Below, in pieces: positions 25,437 through 33,654 of a stretch of 56,294 bases of DNA (the first letter of the stretch is position 1; every line of letters starts with the position of its first letter). The notes under the pieces were generated by a model. The model saw only the letters and a list, made by a program, of their open reading frames with translations, had not been told where the DNA came from and searched no databases. Source of the stretch: Akkermansiaceae bacterium UBA5020. Lineage in GTDB: Bacteria; Verrucomicrobiota; Verrucomicrobiia; Verrucomicrobiales; DEV007. The DNA lies in the NCBI GenBank assembly GCA_002396885.1, contig DGXY01000044.1, forward strand, positions 1-56,294, read 5' to 3'. The translations under genes were made by a program, and so were the position numbers.

Positions 25437-28136
25437 TCAATTCCCCAGATTCCCCATCATCTTCTCGAGCTCGTCGACGCGGGCGTGCCAGTGTTTCTGG
25501 CGTTCCTTCATTTCGCCGATGACTTCCTCGGGCGCGCGGGTGACGAAGTTCTCGTTGGAAAGCTTCGCGTTGACCTTCTTCAGCTCGTCCTGCGCCTTGT
25601 CGCGCTCCTTGCCGAGGCGCTCGCGCTCGGCAGCGACGTCGATGAGCCCTTCGAGGGGCAGGTAGATCTTGCCGATCGCGGTGAGGGCGGCAGGGACGCC
25701 TTGGGCGGCCACGTGGCCCGGCGAAACGACGATTTCACCAGCTCCGGCGAGACGGGCAAAGACGGTCGACTCGGGGAAGGAACCCTCTTCGGTGTCGATG
25801 ATGAACTTCACGCCCTTCGTCGCGCCGAGACCGTATTCGGCCTTGAGATTGCGGGCGCGGCCGACCGCTTCGTAGACGGCGGCGACGCGGGCGCGGGCCT
25901 TGGCCACGACGGCGGGATCGGCACCGGCGAGGACGGGCTCGCTCGGCAGGGTGGTCTGCATGAGGAAAGCGGGACCGCCTGCCTCGCCATAGCCGATCTT
26001 TTCCCAGAGCTCCTCGGTGAGGTGGGGCATGAAGGGATGGAGGAGAAGGAGGAAACGCTTCAGGACGAGGTCCATCGTCGCGAGGGTCGAGGCACGTGCG
26101 GCGGGATCGCCTTCCTCAAAGAAGTCACCCTTGCTCGACTCGAGATACCAGTCGCAATAATGGCTCCACCAGAATTCGTAGAGGAGCTGGGCGATCTCGT
26201 TGAAACGATAGTCCTCGTAGGCGGCGCGGAGGTCTTTCTCGAGCTGGTCGAGGCGCGCGAGGATGTCGAGCGAGTAGATCGAGAGCTGTCCGAAGTCGAG
26301 CGGACCGGAGGCCACCGGCGCGCTCTGCATCTGGCGGTAGCGGGCCGCGTTCCAGAGTTTGTTCGCGAAATTCCGTCCTTCGACAATCTGATCTTCGTCG
26401 AACTTCACATCCGTGCCGGCCGGAGCGATGCGCATGAGCCCGAAACGCAGGGCGTCGGCGCCGTATTCGGCCATGAGATCGAGCGGGTCGGGCGAGTTGC
26501 CGAGCTGCTTCGACATCTTGCGGCCCTTCTTGTCGCGGATGATGGAGGTGAAGAAGACGTTTTTGAAGGGCAGCTCGCCCTGCCAGCGGTAGCCGGCCAT
26601 GATCATGCGGGCGACCCAGAAGAAAATGATGTCGGGCCCGGTGACGAGGTCCGTGGTGGGGTAGAACTTTTTCAGGGTCTCGGATTCGCCGGTCTCGCTG
26701 TCGGCCATGGTCGCGAAAGGCCAGAGCCAGCTCGAGAACCAGGTGTCGAGGACGTCCTCGTCGCGCACCCAGTTTTCCGCGTCGGCGGGCGGCTCGATCC
26801 CGACATGGAGATCGGCACCGGCGCAGGAGGCGTCGAGGCTCTCGCGTTCGCGGAGCTCGGCGGCTTTTTCCTGACGATACCACACGGGGATCTGGTGTCC
26901 CCACCAGAGCTGGCGGCTGATGCACCAATCCTGGATGCCCTCGAGCCAGTGGGCGAAGGTCTTTTTCCAACGCTCGGGACGGAAATGGATCTGGTCGCTC
27001 GCGACGGCCTCGGCGGCCTCCTTCACGCAGGGATATTTGAGGAACCACTGCATGGAAATGCGCGGTTCGACCGGCACATCGGCCCGTTCGCTGTAGCCGA
27101 CGTTGTTCTCGTAGTCTTCGACCTTCACGAGCTGGCCCATGGACTCGAGCTTTTCGGCGGCTTTGACGCGGGCGTCGAAGCGGTCCATGCCCTCGAAGTC
27201 GGGTCCGGCGAGGGCGTTGAGGGTGCCGTCGGGGTGGAAGACGTCGAGGATGGGCAGGTCGTATTTCAATCCGATCTCGAAGTCGGCCTTGTCGTGCGCG
27301 GGGGTGACCTTCAGCACGCCGGTTCCAAACTCGGGATCGATGTGTTCGGAGGCAACGACAGGGATCTCGGCTTCGGGGAAGGGACGGATCACGGTCTTGC
27401 CGATGAGATCGAGGTAGCGCGGGTCTTTCGGATGAACCGCCACAGCGGTATCGCCCATGAGGGTCTCGGGACGCGTCGTCGCGATCTCGACCCAGCGGTC
27501 GCTCTCTCCCGCGACGCGGTAGCGCATCGTGTAGAGCTTCGATTTCTGGGCCTTCATGATGACCTCCTCGTCGCTCAGGGCGGTGAGCGATTTGGGACAC
27601 CAGTTCACCATGCGTTTGCCGCGGTAGATGAGGCCTTCATTGAAGAGATCGACGAAGACCTTGGAAACCCAGCGACTGTAGGCCGCGTCCATCGTGAAGC
27701 GCTCGCGCTCCCAGTCGCAGGAACAACCGAGGCGCTTCAACTGGGAAATGATGATGCCACCGTGCTCTTCTTTCCACTCCCAGACCTTCTCGAGAAAAGC
27801 GTCGCGCCCGAGGTCGCGGCGGGTCTTGCCTTCTTCCTTGCGCAGCTTCTGCTCCACCTTCGACTGGGTCGCAATGCCGGCGTGGTCGGTGCCGGGTAGC
27901 CAGAGCACGTCCTTGCCCTCCATGCGGGCGCGGCGGGCGAGGACATCCTGGATCGTGTTGTTGAGGACGTGGCCGAGGTGGAGGATCCCGGTGACGTTCG
28001 GCGGAGGGATGACGATGGAGTAGGAAGGCTTCGTGCCCTTCTCATCGCCACGAAAACATCCCGCCTCGAGCCAGCGGGCATACCACTGGGTCTCGACGTC
28101 GCCGGGCTGATAACCTTTGGAAATTTCTTCCGCCAT
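25437..28136 (-). CDS. valS: Valyl-tRNA synthetase
   Basis: An 899-aa class I aminoacyl-tRNA synthetase charging tRNA(Val). The HIGH motif is HLGH (residues 53-56, preceded by PPPNVTG) and the KMSKS motif is KMSKQLGNSPD near 539. The editing domain has NPDYP-like and TARPETLMGDTAVAVHPKD equivalents (here TTRPETLMGDTAVAVHP), and the C-terminal coiled-coil arm (LIDVAAERERLGKERDKAQDELKKVNAKL) is present, which separates ValRS from IleRS and LeuRS. Length fits the bacterial family. It converges with the autotransporter gene (166-bp gap with no clear terminator) and is divergent from the amidase gene. Confidence 0.97.
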   Translation of the reverse strand: MAEEISKGYQPGDVETQWYARWLEAGCFRGDEKGTKPSYSIVIPPPNVTGILHLGHVLNNTIQDVLARRARMEGKDVLWLPGTDHAGIATQSKVEQKLRKEEGKTRRDLGRDAFLEKVWEWKEEHGGIIISQLKRLGCSCDWERERFTMDAAYSRWVSKVFVDLFNEGLIYRGKRMVNWCPKSLTALSDEEVIMKAQKSKLYTMRYRVAGESDRWVEIATTRPETLMGDTAVAVHPKDPRYLDLIGKTVIRPFPEAEIPVVASEHIDPEFGTGVLKVTPAHDKADFEIGLKYDLPILDVFHPDGTLNALAGPDFEGMDRFDARVKAAEKLESMGQLVKVEDYENNVGYSERADVPVEPRISMQWFLKYPCVKEAAEAVASDQIHFRPERWKKTFAHWLEGIQDWCISRQLWWGHQIPVWYRQEKAAELRERESLDASCAGADLHVGIEPPADAENWVRDEDVLDTWFSSWLWPFATMADSETGESETLKKFYPTTDLVTGPDIIFFWVARMIMAGYRWQGELPFKNVFFTSIIRDKKGRKMSKQLGNSPDPLDLMAEYGADALRFGLMRIAPAGTDVKFDEDQIVEGRNFANKLWNAARYRQMQSAPVASGPLDFGQLSIYSLDILARLDQLEKDLRAAYEDYRFNEIAQLLYEFWWSHYCDWYLESSKGDFFEEGDPAARASTLATMDLVLKRFLLLLHPFMPHLTEELWEKIGYGEAGGPAFLMQTTLPSEPVLAGADPAVVAKARARVAAVYEAVGRARNLKAEYGLGATKGVKFIIDTEEGSFPESTVFARLAGAGEIVVSPGHVAAQGVPAALTAIGKIYLPLEGLIDVAAERERLGKERDKAQDELKKVNAKLSNENFVTRAPEEVIGEMKERQKHWHARVDELEKMMGNLGN

Positions 28137-28216
28137 AACTTGGGTCCCCCGTCTTGGGAGGGCGGGAACGATGGGTCCCCCGGGCGCTTTTGTAAAACGG
28201 AATCCCCGTTTCCTGA

Positions 28217-28244
28217 TTGCGTTCGTTTCGGGATTGCTTAATAG
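28217..28244 (+). promoter_or_regulatory. Candidate sigma-70 promoter of the amidase gene
   Basis: TTGCGT (28217-28222) and TAATAG (28239-28244) are 16 bp apart, 42 bp before the ATG, in the divergent gap with valS. Confidence 0.5.
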
Positions 28245-28285
28245 TTTTGCGTCTCTCTCCCTCCTAGTCCCGGCAACCCGAACCC

Positions 28286-29287
28286 ATGATGCAACCTCAC
28301 GTGAGATCCATCGCCGCCCTCCGTTCCGTGGCGGCGTGTGCTCTCCTCGGCCTCGCTGCCCTCATGGCTCCGTCGCTGCAGGCGAAGGATTGGGACATCT
28401 TCACGCTCGGAGGGCGGGAATACGTTTCTGACGAAAATGTCGCGAAGTTCTACGCCTTCGAACGCTTCGCGAAGCAGGACGACGACCGCATTTTCAAGCA
28501 CCCCAGCCTGATCATGACCTGGAAGATCGGCTCGGAGTCGATCTACGTGAACAACATCAAGTTCAACCTCAGCTTCCCTGTCATCGAAAACGGCGGCATG
28601 GCGATGCTCTCGACCGTCGACCTCGCCAAACTCGTCGATCCGGTGGTACGGCCCAGCTACATCCGCAAGCCGATCGAGTTCGACACGGTCGTGATCGATG
28701 CCGGACACGGCGCTCACGACACCGGAGCGAAGGGCCCCTACGGCCGTGAAAAGGACTACACTCTCGACACTTCCCTGCGTCTTTCGAAGGCTCTTCAAGC
28801 CCGCGGCTTCAAGACGGTGATGACCCGCAGCGAGGACGTCTTCCTCACCCTCGGTCAGCGCGTCGAATTCGCGAACCGTTACAAGAACGCGATTTTCGTC
28901 AGCATCCACTACAACTCCTCGGGCGCCCAGGCCTCCAACGGGATCGAGACCTACGCGCTCGCTCCGCAGGGAACGCGCTCGACCAACGGCGGCAGCCCGT
29001 GGAATTCCCCGCTCAACGGCAACACGAGCGACGCGGAAAACATCGCCCTCGCCACGGCGGTCCACGCCCACGTCATCTCCGACATCAAGGCGGTCGATCG
29101 CGGCATCAAGCGCGCCCGCTTCAACGTGCTGCGCGGGATCAACAAGCCCGGGATTCTTTTCGAAGGAGGTTTCGTGACGAGCCCGTCCGAAGGCAAACTC
29201 ATCAACGACCCTGCTCACCGCGAGCGCCTCGCGAACTCGATCGCCGACGCGGTGGTGCGCTTCCAGACGGCGGTCGGCAAGAAGTGA
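28286..29287 (+). CDS. Secreted N-acetylmuramoyl-L-alanine amidase (Amidase_3)
   Basis: A 333-aa protein with a signal peptide (ACALLGLAALMAPSLQA). The catalytic domain starts near 133 with VVIDAGHGAHDTGAKG; zinc ligands are H141, E155 (GREKDYTLD) and H208 (VSIHYNSS), and the catalytic glutamate is E293 in GILFEGGFVTS. It cleaves the bond between N-acetylmuramic acid and the stem peptide, as in daughter-cell separation or wall turnover. The region between signal and catalytic domain (residues 35-130: FTLGGREYVSDENVAKFY...) resembles a small N-terminal domain of the copper-amine-oxidase-like type seen in related verrucomicrobial amidases. A second ATG three bases downstream is equally possible. 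Confidence 0.92.
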   Translation: MMQPHVRSIAALRSVAACALLGLAALMAPSLQAKDWDIFTLGGREYVSDENVAKFYAFERFAKQDDDRIFKHPSLIMTWKIGSESIYVNNIKFNLSFPVIENGGMAMLSTVDLAKLVDPVVRPSYIRKPIEFDTVVIDAGHGAHDTGAKGPYGREKDYTLDTSLRLSKALQARGFKTVMTRSEDVFLTLGQRVEFANRYKNAIFVSIHYNSSGAQASNGIETYALAPQGTRSTNGGSPWNSPLNGNTSDAENIALATAVHAHVISDIKAVDRGIKRARFNVLRGINKPGILFEGGFVTSPSEGKLINDPAHRERLANSIADAVVRFQTAVGKK

Positions 29288-29350
29288 GCGGTCGCCGCGA
29301 AGGCAATCTCGATCCCCCCGGAGCGGTTGCGGTTTGAGGAGGGAGTTGGT

Positions 29351-30223
29351 TCAAAAGGGATATCGCTGCTTCATGTCGAGGTAGACGAGGTTCGAGACCT
29401 CGCGGATGACATCGGCCCGGCGGGAGATCCAAGAGCTGTAGTTCGAGGTGTTGCGCTTGCCACTTTCGATGATTCCCACGACGACATAAGGGTAGGTGCG
29501 GCCGTCCCTGCCGCGCGCCACGAGAATGCCCATATCGCCGCAGCACATCGCTGTGCTGCCCGTTTTGTTGTAGACGCGGGTGCCTTCGGGAACGCTCTTC
29601 ACATCGGTGTAGAGACGGTCGATCCCGGGCAAGGCCATCGTCCGGAGCATTTCATCGGACATCGGAAGCTGCTTGTACCAGAGCGCGTGGAGGAAGCGGG
29701 CGTAGTCGGAGGCCGAGCCGCGGTTCCGATAGGTCTTTCCTCCGTCCGGGATGTATTCCACGATGCTGATGTTCTGGCAGAGCGCGGGATAGTAGCGCTT
29801 TAAGAGGGCCTCCGTTGCCGCCGGACCTCCCGTCTGGCGCATCACCCAGTTGGTGGACTCGTTGTTGCTCTTCTGGATCATCAGCTCGACATGGCGACGT
29901 GCCGTCGTGCCGTATTCGAGACGCCCCGCCTTTACCTCGTGAAAGAGTGCGAGGGCTAGGTAGGGTTTGATCATGCTCGCGGCTTGGAGGGGGGTTTTGT
30001 CATTGATGTTCGCGAGCTCGCGCCCATCGGTGAAGTCGTAGACGAGCCAGGCGGTCTTCTCGTCACCCCGCAGCACGCCCTTGGAACGGAGGCCCTTGAT
30101 GTGGTTTTCGATCCGGCTTTGGAGCGCGGTTCCGCTTTGAGCATGCAAGTCTGCCATCGTCGTTGAGAGGACGAGGAGCGAGGTGGCAAACAAGGATCGA
30201 AAAGAGAGCAGCCGTTGCGTCAT
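29351..30223 (-). CDS. Secreted class A beta-lactamase-fold serine hydrolase
   Basis: A 290-aa protein with a signal peptide. The three penicillin-interacting motifs are present: S83-x-x-K86 in AASMIKPYLA, S119-N120-N121 in KSNNESTNW (SDN in typical enzymes) and K220-T-G in YNKTGSTAMCCGD. I cannot find a convincing omega-loop glutamate, so true beta-lactamase activity is doubtful; a D,D-peptidase-like or other wall hydrolase is at least as likely. It converges with the amidase gene. Upstream on its strand is an AT-rich stretch (30236-30302) with GATAT-N5-ATATC, the likely promoter zone. Confidence 0.85.
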   Translation of the reverse strand: MTQRLLSFRSLFATSLLVLSTTMADLHAQSGTALQSRIENHIKGLRSKGVLRGDEKTAWLVYDFTDGRELANINDKTPLQAASMIKPYLALALFHEVKAGRLEYGTTARRHVELMIQKSNNESTNWVMRQTGGPAATEALLKRYYPALCQNISIVEYIPDGGKTYRNRGSASDYARFLHALWYKQLPMSDEMLRTMALPGIDRLYTDVKSVPEGTRVYNKTGSTAMCCGDMGILVARGRDGRTYPYVVVGIIESGKRNTSNYSSWISRRADVIREVSNLVYLDMKQRYPF

Positions 30224-30460
30224 GTCAGGTCGAGTCTGTAGAAATTTAATGGTGATTTCCTGAAAATACGGGATTTCTGATATTTTTCATATCATTTTTA
30301 AGCATCCCCGCCTCCTTGATTCCGCCAGGCTCTGGCAGCCGGGGGAAGGGAGCGGAGATCTCTCTGATTTCACCTTACCGGAAAGCGCTGGCCGCGCGTG
30401 CACGTGCCGCGGATCTCAAAATAATCGCAAGACCGCACCGTCTCCACATGCCACTTTAAA

Positions 30461-30498
30461 CGACCAAATCTTGTCGCGGCCGCGACAAGATTTGGTCG
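30461..30498. repeat. 38-bp perfect palindrome, left copy
   Basis: The half-site CGACCAAATCTTGTCGCGG (30461-30479) is followed at once by its exact reverse complement (30480-30498), with no spacer. It ends 9 bp before the PaaX-like start codon. The central 36 bp are identical to the right copy at 31305-31340. No T-run follows on either strand, so it is not a typical terminator; an operator, recombination site or mobile-unit end is more likely. Confidence 0.97.
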
Positions 30499-30507
30499 CA
30501 ACCGATC

Positions 30508-31284
30508 ATGAAAGCAAAGACGGAATTGATGCTCTACCGACTCCTGTGGCTCGCCGAGAAGCCGATGCGGCCCACCCTGAGGAACCTCGAGGACGGTTTT
30601 GAGGCTTGGGCATTCCGGGCTGGCCTCCTTCGCCAAATCCGTCGATTGGAGGCACACGGTTACGTCGAGACCTCGGCGGATCCCACGACAGGTTCTCGCC
30701 TTCACCGACTCACCGAAGCGGGCCGACTCGCCGCGCTCGGCGGCCGGGATCCCGAGGCTGCTTGGTCGGGCAAATGGGACCGAAAATGGAGGCTGTTTCT
30801 CTTCGACATCCCGGAGACGGAGCGATCGAAGCGACGCAAGCTCACCCGGGCACTTGCAGCCGCAGGTTGCGGGTGCCTTCAAGGGAGTGTCTGGATCGCT
30901 CCACGAGTTTGTGCTTCTCTTGAGAACCTGGTGGCGGGGGATGAACCCGAGTGTTCGCAGTTGTTGACGCTGCTTGCGGATTCCAAGGGCAAGTGTGTCG
31001 ACGAGCGCATCGTGGCTGCCGCGTGGGATTTCGAAGCGATCAATGAGCTTTACCGTGAAGTGCTCGCCGTGCTCAATCGTTTTTCTTCCATCCTCGAATC
31101 CGGGAATCGGCTGGCGATCGAGCAAGGGATGGCTCAGGAACGAACGGTGTGGAAAGCGGCCTTTGCCCTCGACCCATTGCTCCCGCGGGATCTGCTGCCG
31201 GAAGGCTATCTCGGGCTGGAGGTATGGAAACTCCGCAAGGCGATCCTATCCCGCGCGGCCAAGCAACTTGGTGGGGGAGGTTGA
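30508..31284 (+). CDS. PaaX-family protein with Cas2-like central domain
   Basis: A 258-aa protein with the full PaaX layout. Residues 1-80 form a winged helix (LMLYRLLWLAEKPMRPTLRN). Residues 88-165 are the Cas2-like domain: KWRLFLFDIPE with D100 at the position of the Cas2 metal-binding aspartate, then LTRALAAAGCGCLQGSVWIAP. The C-terminal domain contains ALDPLLPRDLLPEGYLGLEVWKL, the PaaX signature. Classical PaaX represses phenylacetate catabolism in response to phenylacetyl-CoA, but no paa gene is in the window. The gene lies 9 bp from one large palindrome and 20 bp from its near-identical twin. No clear ribosome site precedes the ATG. Role: autoregulated repressor, or the protein of a small palindrome-bearing unit. 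Confidence 0.85.
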   Translation: MKAKTELMLYRLLWLAEKPMRPTLRNLEDGFEAWAFRAGLLRQIRRLEAHGYVETSADPTTGSRLHRLTEAGRLAALGGRDPEAAWSGKWDRKWRLFLFDIPETERSKRRKLTRALAAAGCGCLQGSVWIAPRVCASLENLVAGDEPECSQLLTLLADSKGKCVDERIVAAAWDFEAINELYREVLAVLNRFSSILESGNRLAIEQGMAQERTVWKAAFALDPLLPRDLLPEGYLGLEVWKLRKAILSRAAKQLGGGG

Positions 31285-31304
31285 CCTCAAAAGGGTCGGA
31301 TTCG

Positions 31305-31340
31305 CGACCAAATCTTGTCGCGGCCGCGACAAGATTTGGT
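31305..31340. repeat. 34-bp perfect palindrome, right copy
   Basis: ACCAAATCTTGTCGCGG (31307-31323) is followed by its exact reverse complement (31324-31340). Together with the preceding CG it gives 36 bp identical to the left copy; the next two bases are TG instead of CG. It lies 20 bp after the PaaX-like stop and 42 bp from the stop of the convergent DEAD-box helicase gene. Just upstream, GGTCG (31295-31299) can pair with the first bases of the palindrome, an alternative stem absent at the left copy. Confidence 0.97.
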
Positions 31341-31382
31341 TGTTGGAAGGCCCGGCGCGTCAATCTGCTTCGCCTATTCCGA

Positions 31383-32498
31383 TCACCCGGCTCCGCCGAC
31401 GGACTCGAGACGTTTGATCAGATTCTGATCGCGCTCGGTGACGAAGTTGATCACGGTACCTTCGCGTCCGGCGCGGGCGGTGCGTCCGGCGCGGTGGAGG
31501 TAGTTCTTCATTTCGCGGGGAAGGTGGTAATTCACGACGCGGCCGATGTTCTCGACATCAAGTCCGCGCGCGGCGAGGTCGGTGGAGATGAGGATCTCGA
31601 GCTCGCCATCGCGGAACTGCTGCAGGTTCTGGCGGCGCTCCTTCTTGTCCATGTCGCCCCGGTAGATGGCGCACGGGTAGCCATTCTCGACGAGCTCTTC
31701 GGCGAGTTCGTCGCATTGCTCGCGGGTGTTCGCGAAGATCAGGGTGCCGCCTTCGACCGGCTCGCCCAGCACTTTTTCGAGGAGCGGAAAACGCCGTCCG
31801 CGCGGCACCGTGAGGTTCACGGTGACGAGGGTGGAGACGAGGCGATGGCGTCCTTTCGTTTCGATCACTTCCGCTCCGCGGAACATCTCCGCGATGAGGG
31901 CGTGGACCGCCTCAGAAGCGGTCGCGGTGAAGAGGGCAAGCTGCCCTTGGACTGGGCTGGACTTGAGGATGCGCTTGATCGCCGGGAGAAAGCCCTGATC
32001 GAGGATCTGGTCGGCTTCGTCGAAGACGAGAAAACGCACGTCGGAGAGATTGACCAGCTTCATTGCCATCAACTGCTCGAGCCGTCCCGGGGTGGCGACG
32101 AGCACTTCGAAGGGACCTCCCACGTTCTTTCGCGCGATCTTCATCGCGACCCCGCCGACGGCGGCCCGCACCCGGACGCGAGTGTCGTGGGTGAAGACTT
32201 TCATCGCCTTCGCGACCTGCTCGCCGAGGTCGCTCGAGGGCACAAGGACGATGGCGCGAGGCTGTCCGCTTTCGGTCACGGAGTCGCCGCCTTCCTCGAG
32301 CTGCTTCAGCTTTTGCAAGACGGGGAGGGCATAGGCGATCGTCTTGCCGCTGCCGGTCTCGGCGACGCCGACGACCGATTCTCCGCGGAGGAGGGCGGGC
32401 AGGGCGCGCTCCTGGATCTCGGTGGGGGTCACAAAACCCTCGGACTTCAGGGTGGCCTGGAGAGAGGGGATCAGGTCAAAGGTTCGAAACGACGACAT
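31383..32498 (-). CDS. DEAD-box ATP-dependent RNA helicase
   Basis: A 371-aa RNA helicase with both RecA lobes and almost no extensions. The Q motif is near F7 and the GFVTPTEIQ stretch (residues 21-29); Walker A is AETGSGKT (46-53); ATPGR, DEAD (160-163) and TATAS (the SAT position) follow. The second lobe has LIFANTREQCDELAE, STDLAARGLDVENI and HRAGRTARAG. It lacks the basic or RNA-binding C-terminal tails of DeaD or DbpA, so a specific symbol is not given. Likely roles are ribosome assembly or mRNA decay. It converges with the PaaX-like gene and the right palindrome lies just beyond its stop. Confidence 0.93.
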   Translation of the reverse strand: MSSFRTFDLIPSLQATLKSEGFVTPTEIQERALPALLRGESVVGVAETGSGKTIAYALPVLQKLKQLEEGGDSVTESGQPRAIVLVPSSDLGEQVAKAMKVFTHDTRVRVRAAVGGVAMKIARKNVGGPFEVLVATPGRLEQLMAMKLVNLSDVRFLVFDEADQILDQGFLPAIKRILKSSPVQGQLALFTATASEAVHALIAEMFRGAEVIETKGRHRLVSTLVTVNLTVPRGRRFPLLEKVLGEPVEGGTLIFANTREQCDELAEELVENGYPCAIYRGDMDKKERRQNLQQFRDGELEILISTDLAARGLDVENIGRVVNYHLPREMKNYLHRAGRTARAGREGTVINFVTERDQNLIKRLESVGGAG

Positions 32499-32653
32499 GT
32501 CCGCACCTTAGCGCGGATGCCGTGAAAGGCATGGGGATTTGTATCGGAGGGGCCGGAGGAAAGAGGCCCGTTTTCGAGCGGATCTCGCTCCGGGGTTTTC
32601 GTCGCGGTGGAATCCGTGATAGTCTGGTCCATCCCTCACACGACCGGATCAAG

Positions 32654-33400
32654 ATGATCACACCCGACGACAGCATTGCCCTCCTCATTGATTCGGACAA
32701 CGCTCCGTCCGCGAAGATCTCCTTCATCATGGCCGAACTCGCCAGTCACGGCATTGCCAATATCCGTCGGGCTTACGGCAATTGGACGAAGTCGGGGCTG
32801 AAGGGGTGGTCTGAAGTGCTGCACGAACACGCGATCGAACCGGTCCAGCTCTTCGATCTGGTGAAGGGCAAGAATGCCACCGATATCCGGCTCGTCATCG
32901 ACGCGATGGACATCCTCTACACCAAATCCGTCAAGACTTTCGCCCTCGTTTCGTCAGACTGCGATTTCACCCCGCTGTGCCATCGTCTCCGGGCGGAAGG
33001 GAAGCAGGTGATCGGATTCGGTGGACAGAACACACCGCCTCCTTTCATCCACAGTTGCACCAAGTTCCTCTACCTCGATGATGATGAGAAGGTCGCCGCG
33101 GCCCGCAAGGCGCAGCGGACCTCGGCCGACCAGCTCAAGGGCAACACCAAGCTGATGACGACCCTGCGGAGTGCGATCGAGGTCTGCGCGGACGAGGACG
33201 GATGGGCGCCGCTCGGGCCGGTTGGCAATCACATCTCGAACCAAAGCTCGATCGATCACCGCACTTTCGGTTTCGCCAAACTTAGCGGGTTGATCGGCGC
33301 GATTGACCTGTTCGAACTCGAGAAACAGGGGAGCGGCAGCCAAGTGAGCTATCGTGTGCGGCAGCGGCCGAAGGGCGCCCAGGTTAAGAAGGAGGTTTGA
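32654..33400 (+). CDS. NYN-domain (PIN-like) protein with C-terminal OST-HTH/LOTUS domain
   Basis: A 248-aa protein. The N-terminal 150 residues form a NYN domain of the LabA/DUF88 type: LLIDSDNAP (D13), GKNATDIRLVIDAMD (D77, D83) and ALVSSDCDFTPL (D102, D104) give the acidic cluster of PIN-like RNases. The C-terminal part from about 160 (LMTTLRSAIEVCADEDGWAPLGPVGNHI, GFAKLSGLIGAIDLFELE) matches the OST-HTH/LOTUS fold, which binds RNA. The pairing is widespread in bacteria and suggests an RNA-targeting nuclease, but no RNA target is known. The ATG at 32654 is chosen because homologous sequence begins there. Downstream lies the inverted-repeat region at 33401-33516. Confidence 0.88.
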   Translation: MITPDDSIALLIDSDNAPSAKISFIMAELASHGIANIRRAYGNWTKSGLKGWSEVLHEHAIEPVQLFDLVKGKNATDIRLVIDAMDILYTKSVKTFALVSSDCDFTPLCHRLRAEGKQVIGFGGQNTPPPFIHSCTKFLYLDDDEKVAAARKAQRTSADQLKGNTKLMTTLRSAIEVCADEDGWAPLGPVGNHISNQSSIDHRTFGFAKLSGLIGAIDLFELEKQGSGSQVSYRVRQRPKGAQVKKEV

Positions 33401-33516
33401 AAGTCAGCCCTGACCCCGGAGGGATTCCCCGACGTCGAGATCGGCACCGGGCAGTTTCTGCTGGTTTCAGCCGTCTCTTTAGGAGGAAGCGACCACCGAT
33501 GAAGGGGGGCTGACTT
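33401..33516. repeat. 116-bp segment bounded by 10-bp inverted repeats
   Basis: AAGTCAGCCC at 33401-33410 is matched by its exact reverse complement GGGCTGACTT at 33507-33516. The left end also folds as GTCAG-CC-CTGAC. The segment starts one base after the NYN gene stop and occupies nearly half of the 254-bp gap to the TIGR01777 gene. No protein is evident. It may be a REP/MITE-type dispersed repeat; copy number elsewhere is unknown. Confidence 0.55.
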
Positions 33517-33654
33517 CCCTTCTTTACTGACCGTAATCCTGCAACGCAGCGACGCCGGGATCACGCGGTCCCGCCGCGATTGATCCGAGAGGGTTAAACG
33601 TGACAACGAACCCTCTTCGGTCGCGACGGCGTTTGGACCCGGATTCAGGTCGGA

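Noticed and set aside
25251..27899. An 882-codon open frame antisense to valS
   Set aside because: It mirrors valS codons, is rich in Val/Glu/Gly/Asp, and has no recognisable domain.
30461..31340. The twin palindromes as a degenerate CRISPR with a Cas2 remnant
   Set aside because: Only two copies 806 bp apart with a whole gene between, no Cas1, and the protein has full PaaX architecture.
33349..33606. An 85-codon minus-strand frame over the NYN gene end and inverted-repeat segment
   Set aside because: It overlaps the NYN stop and the repeat; composition suggests repeat-derived chance coding.
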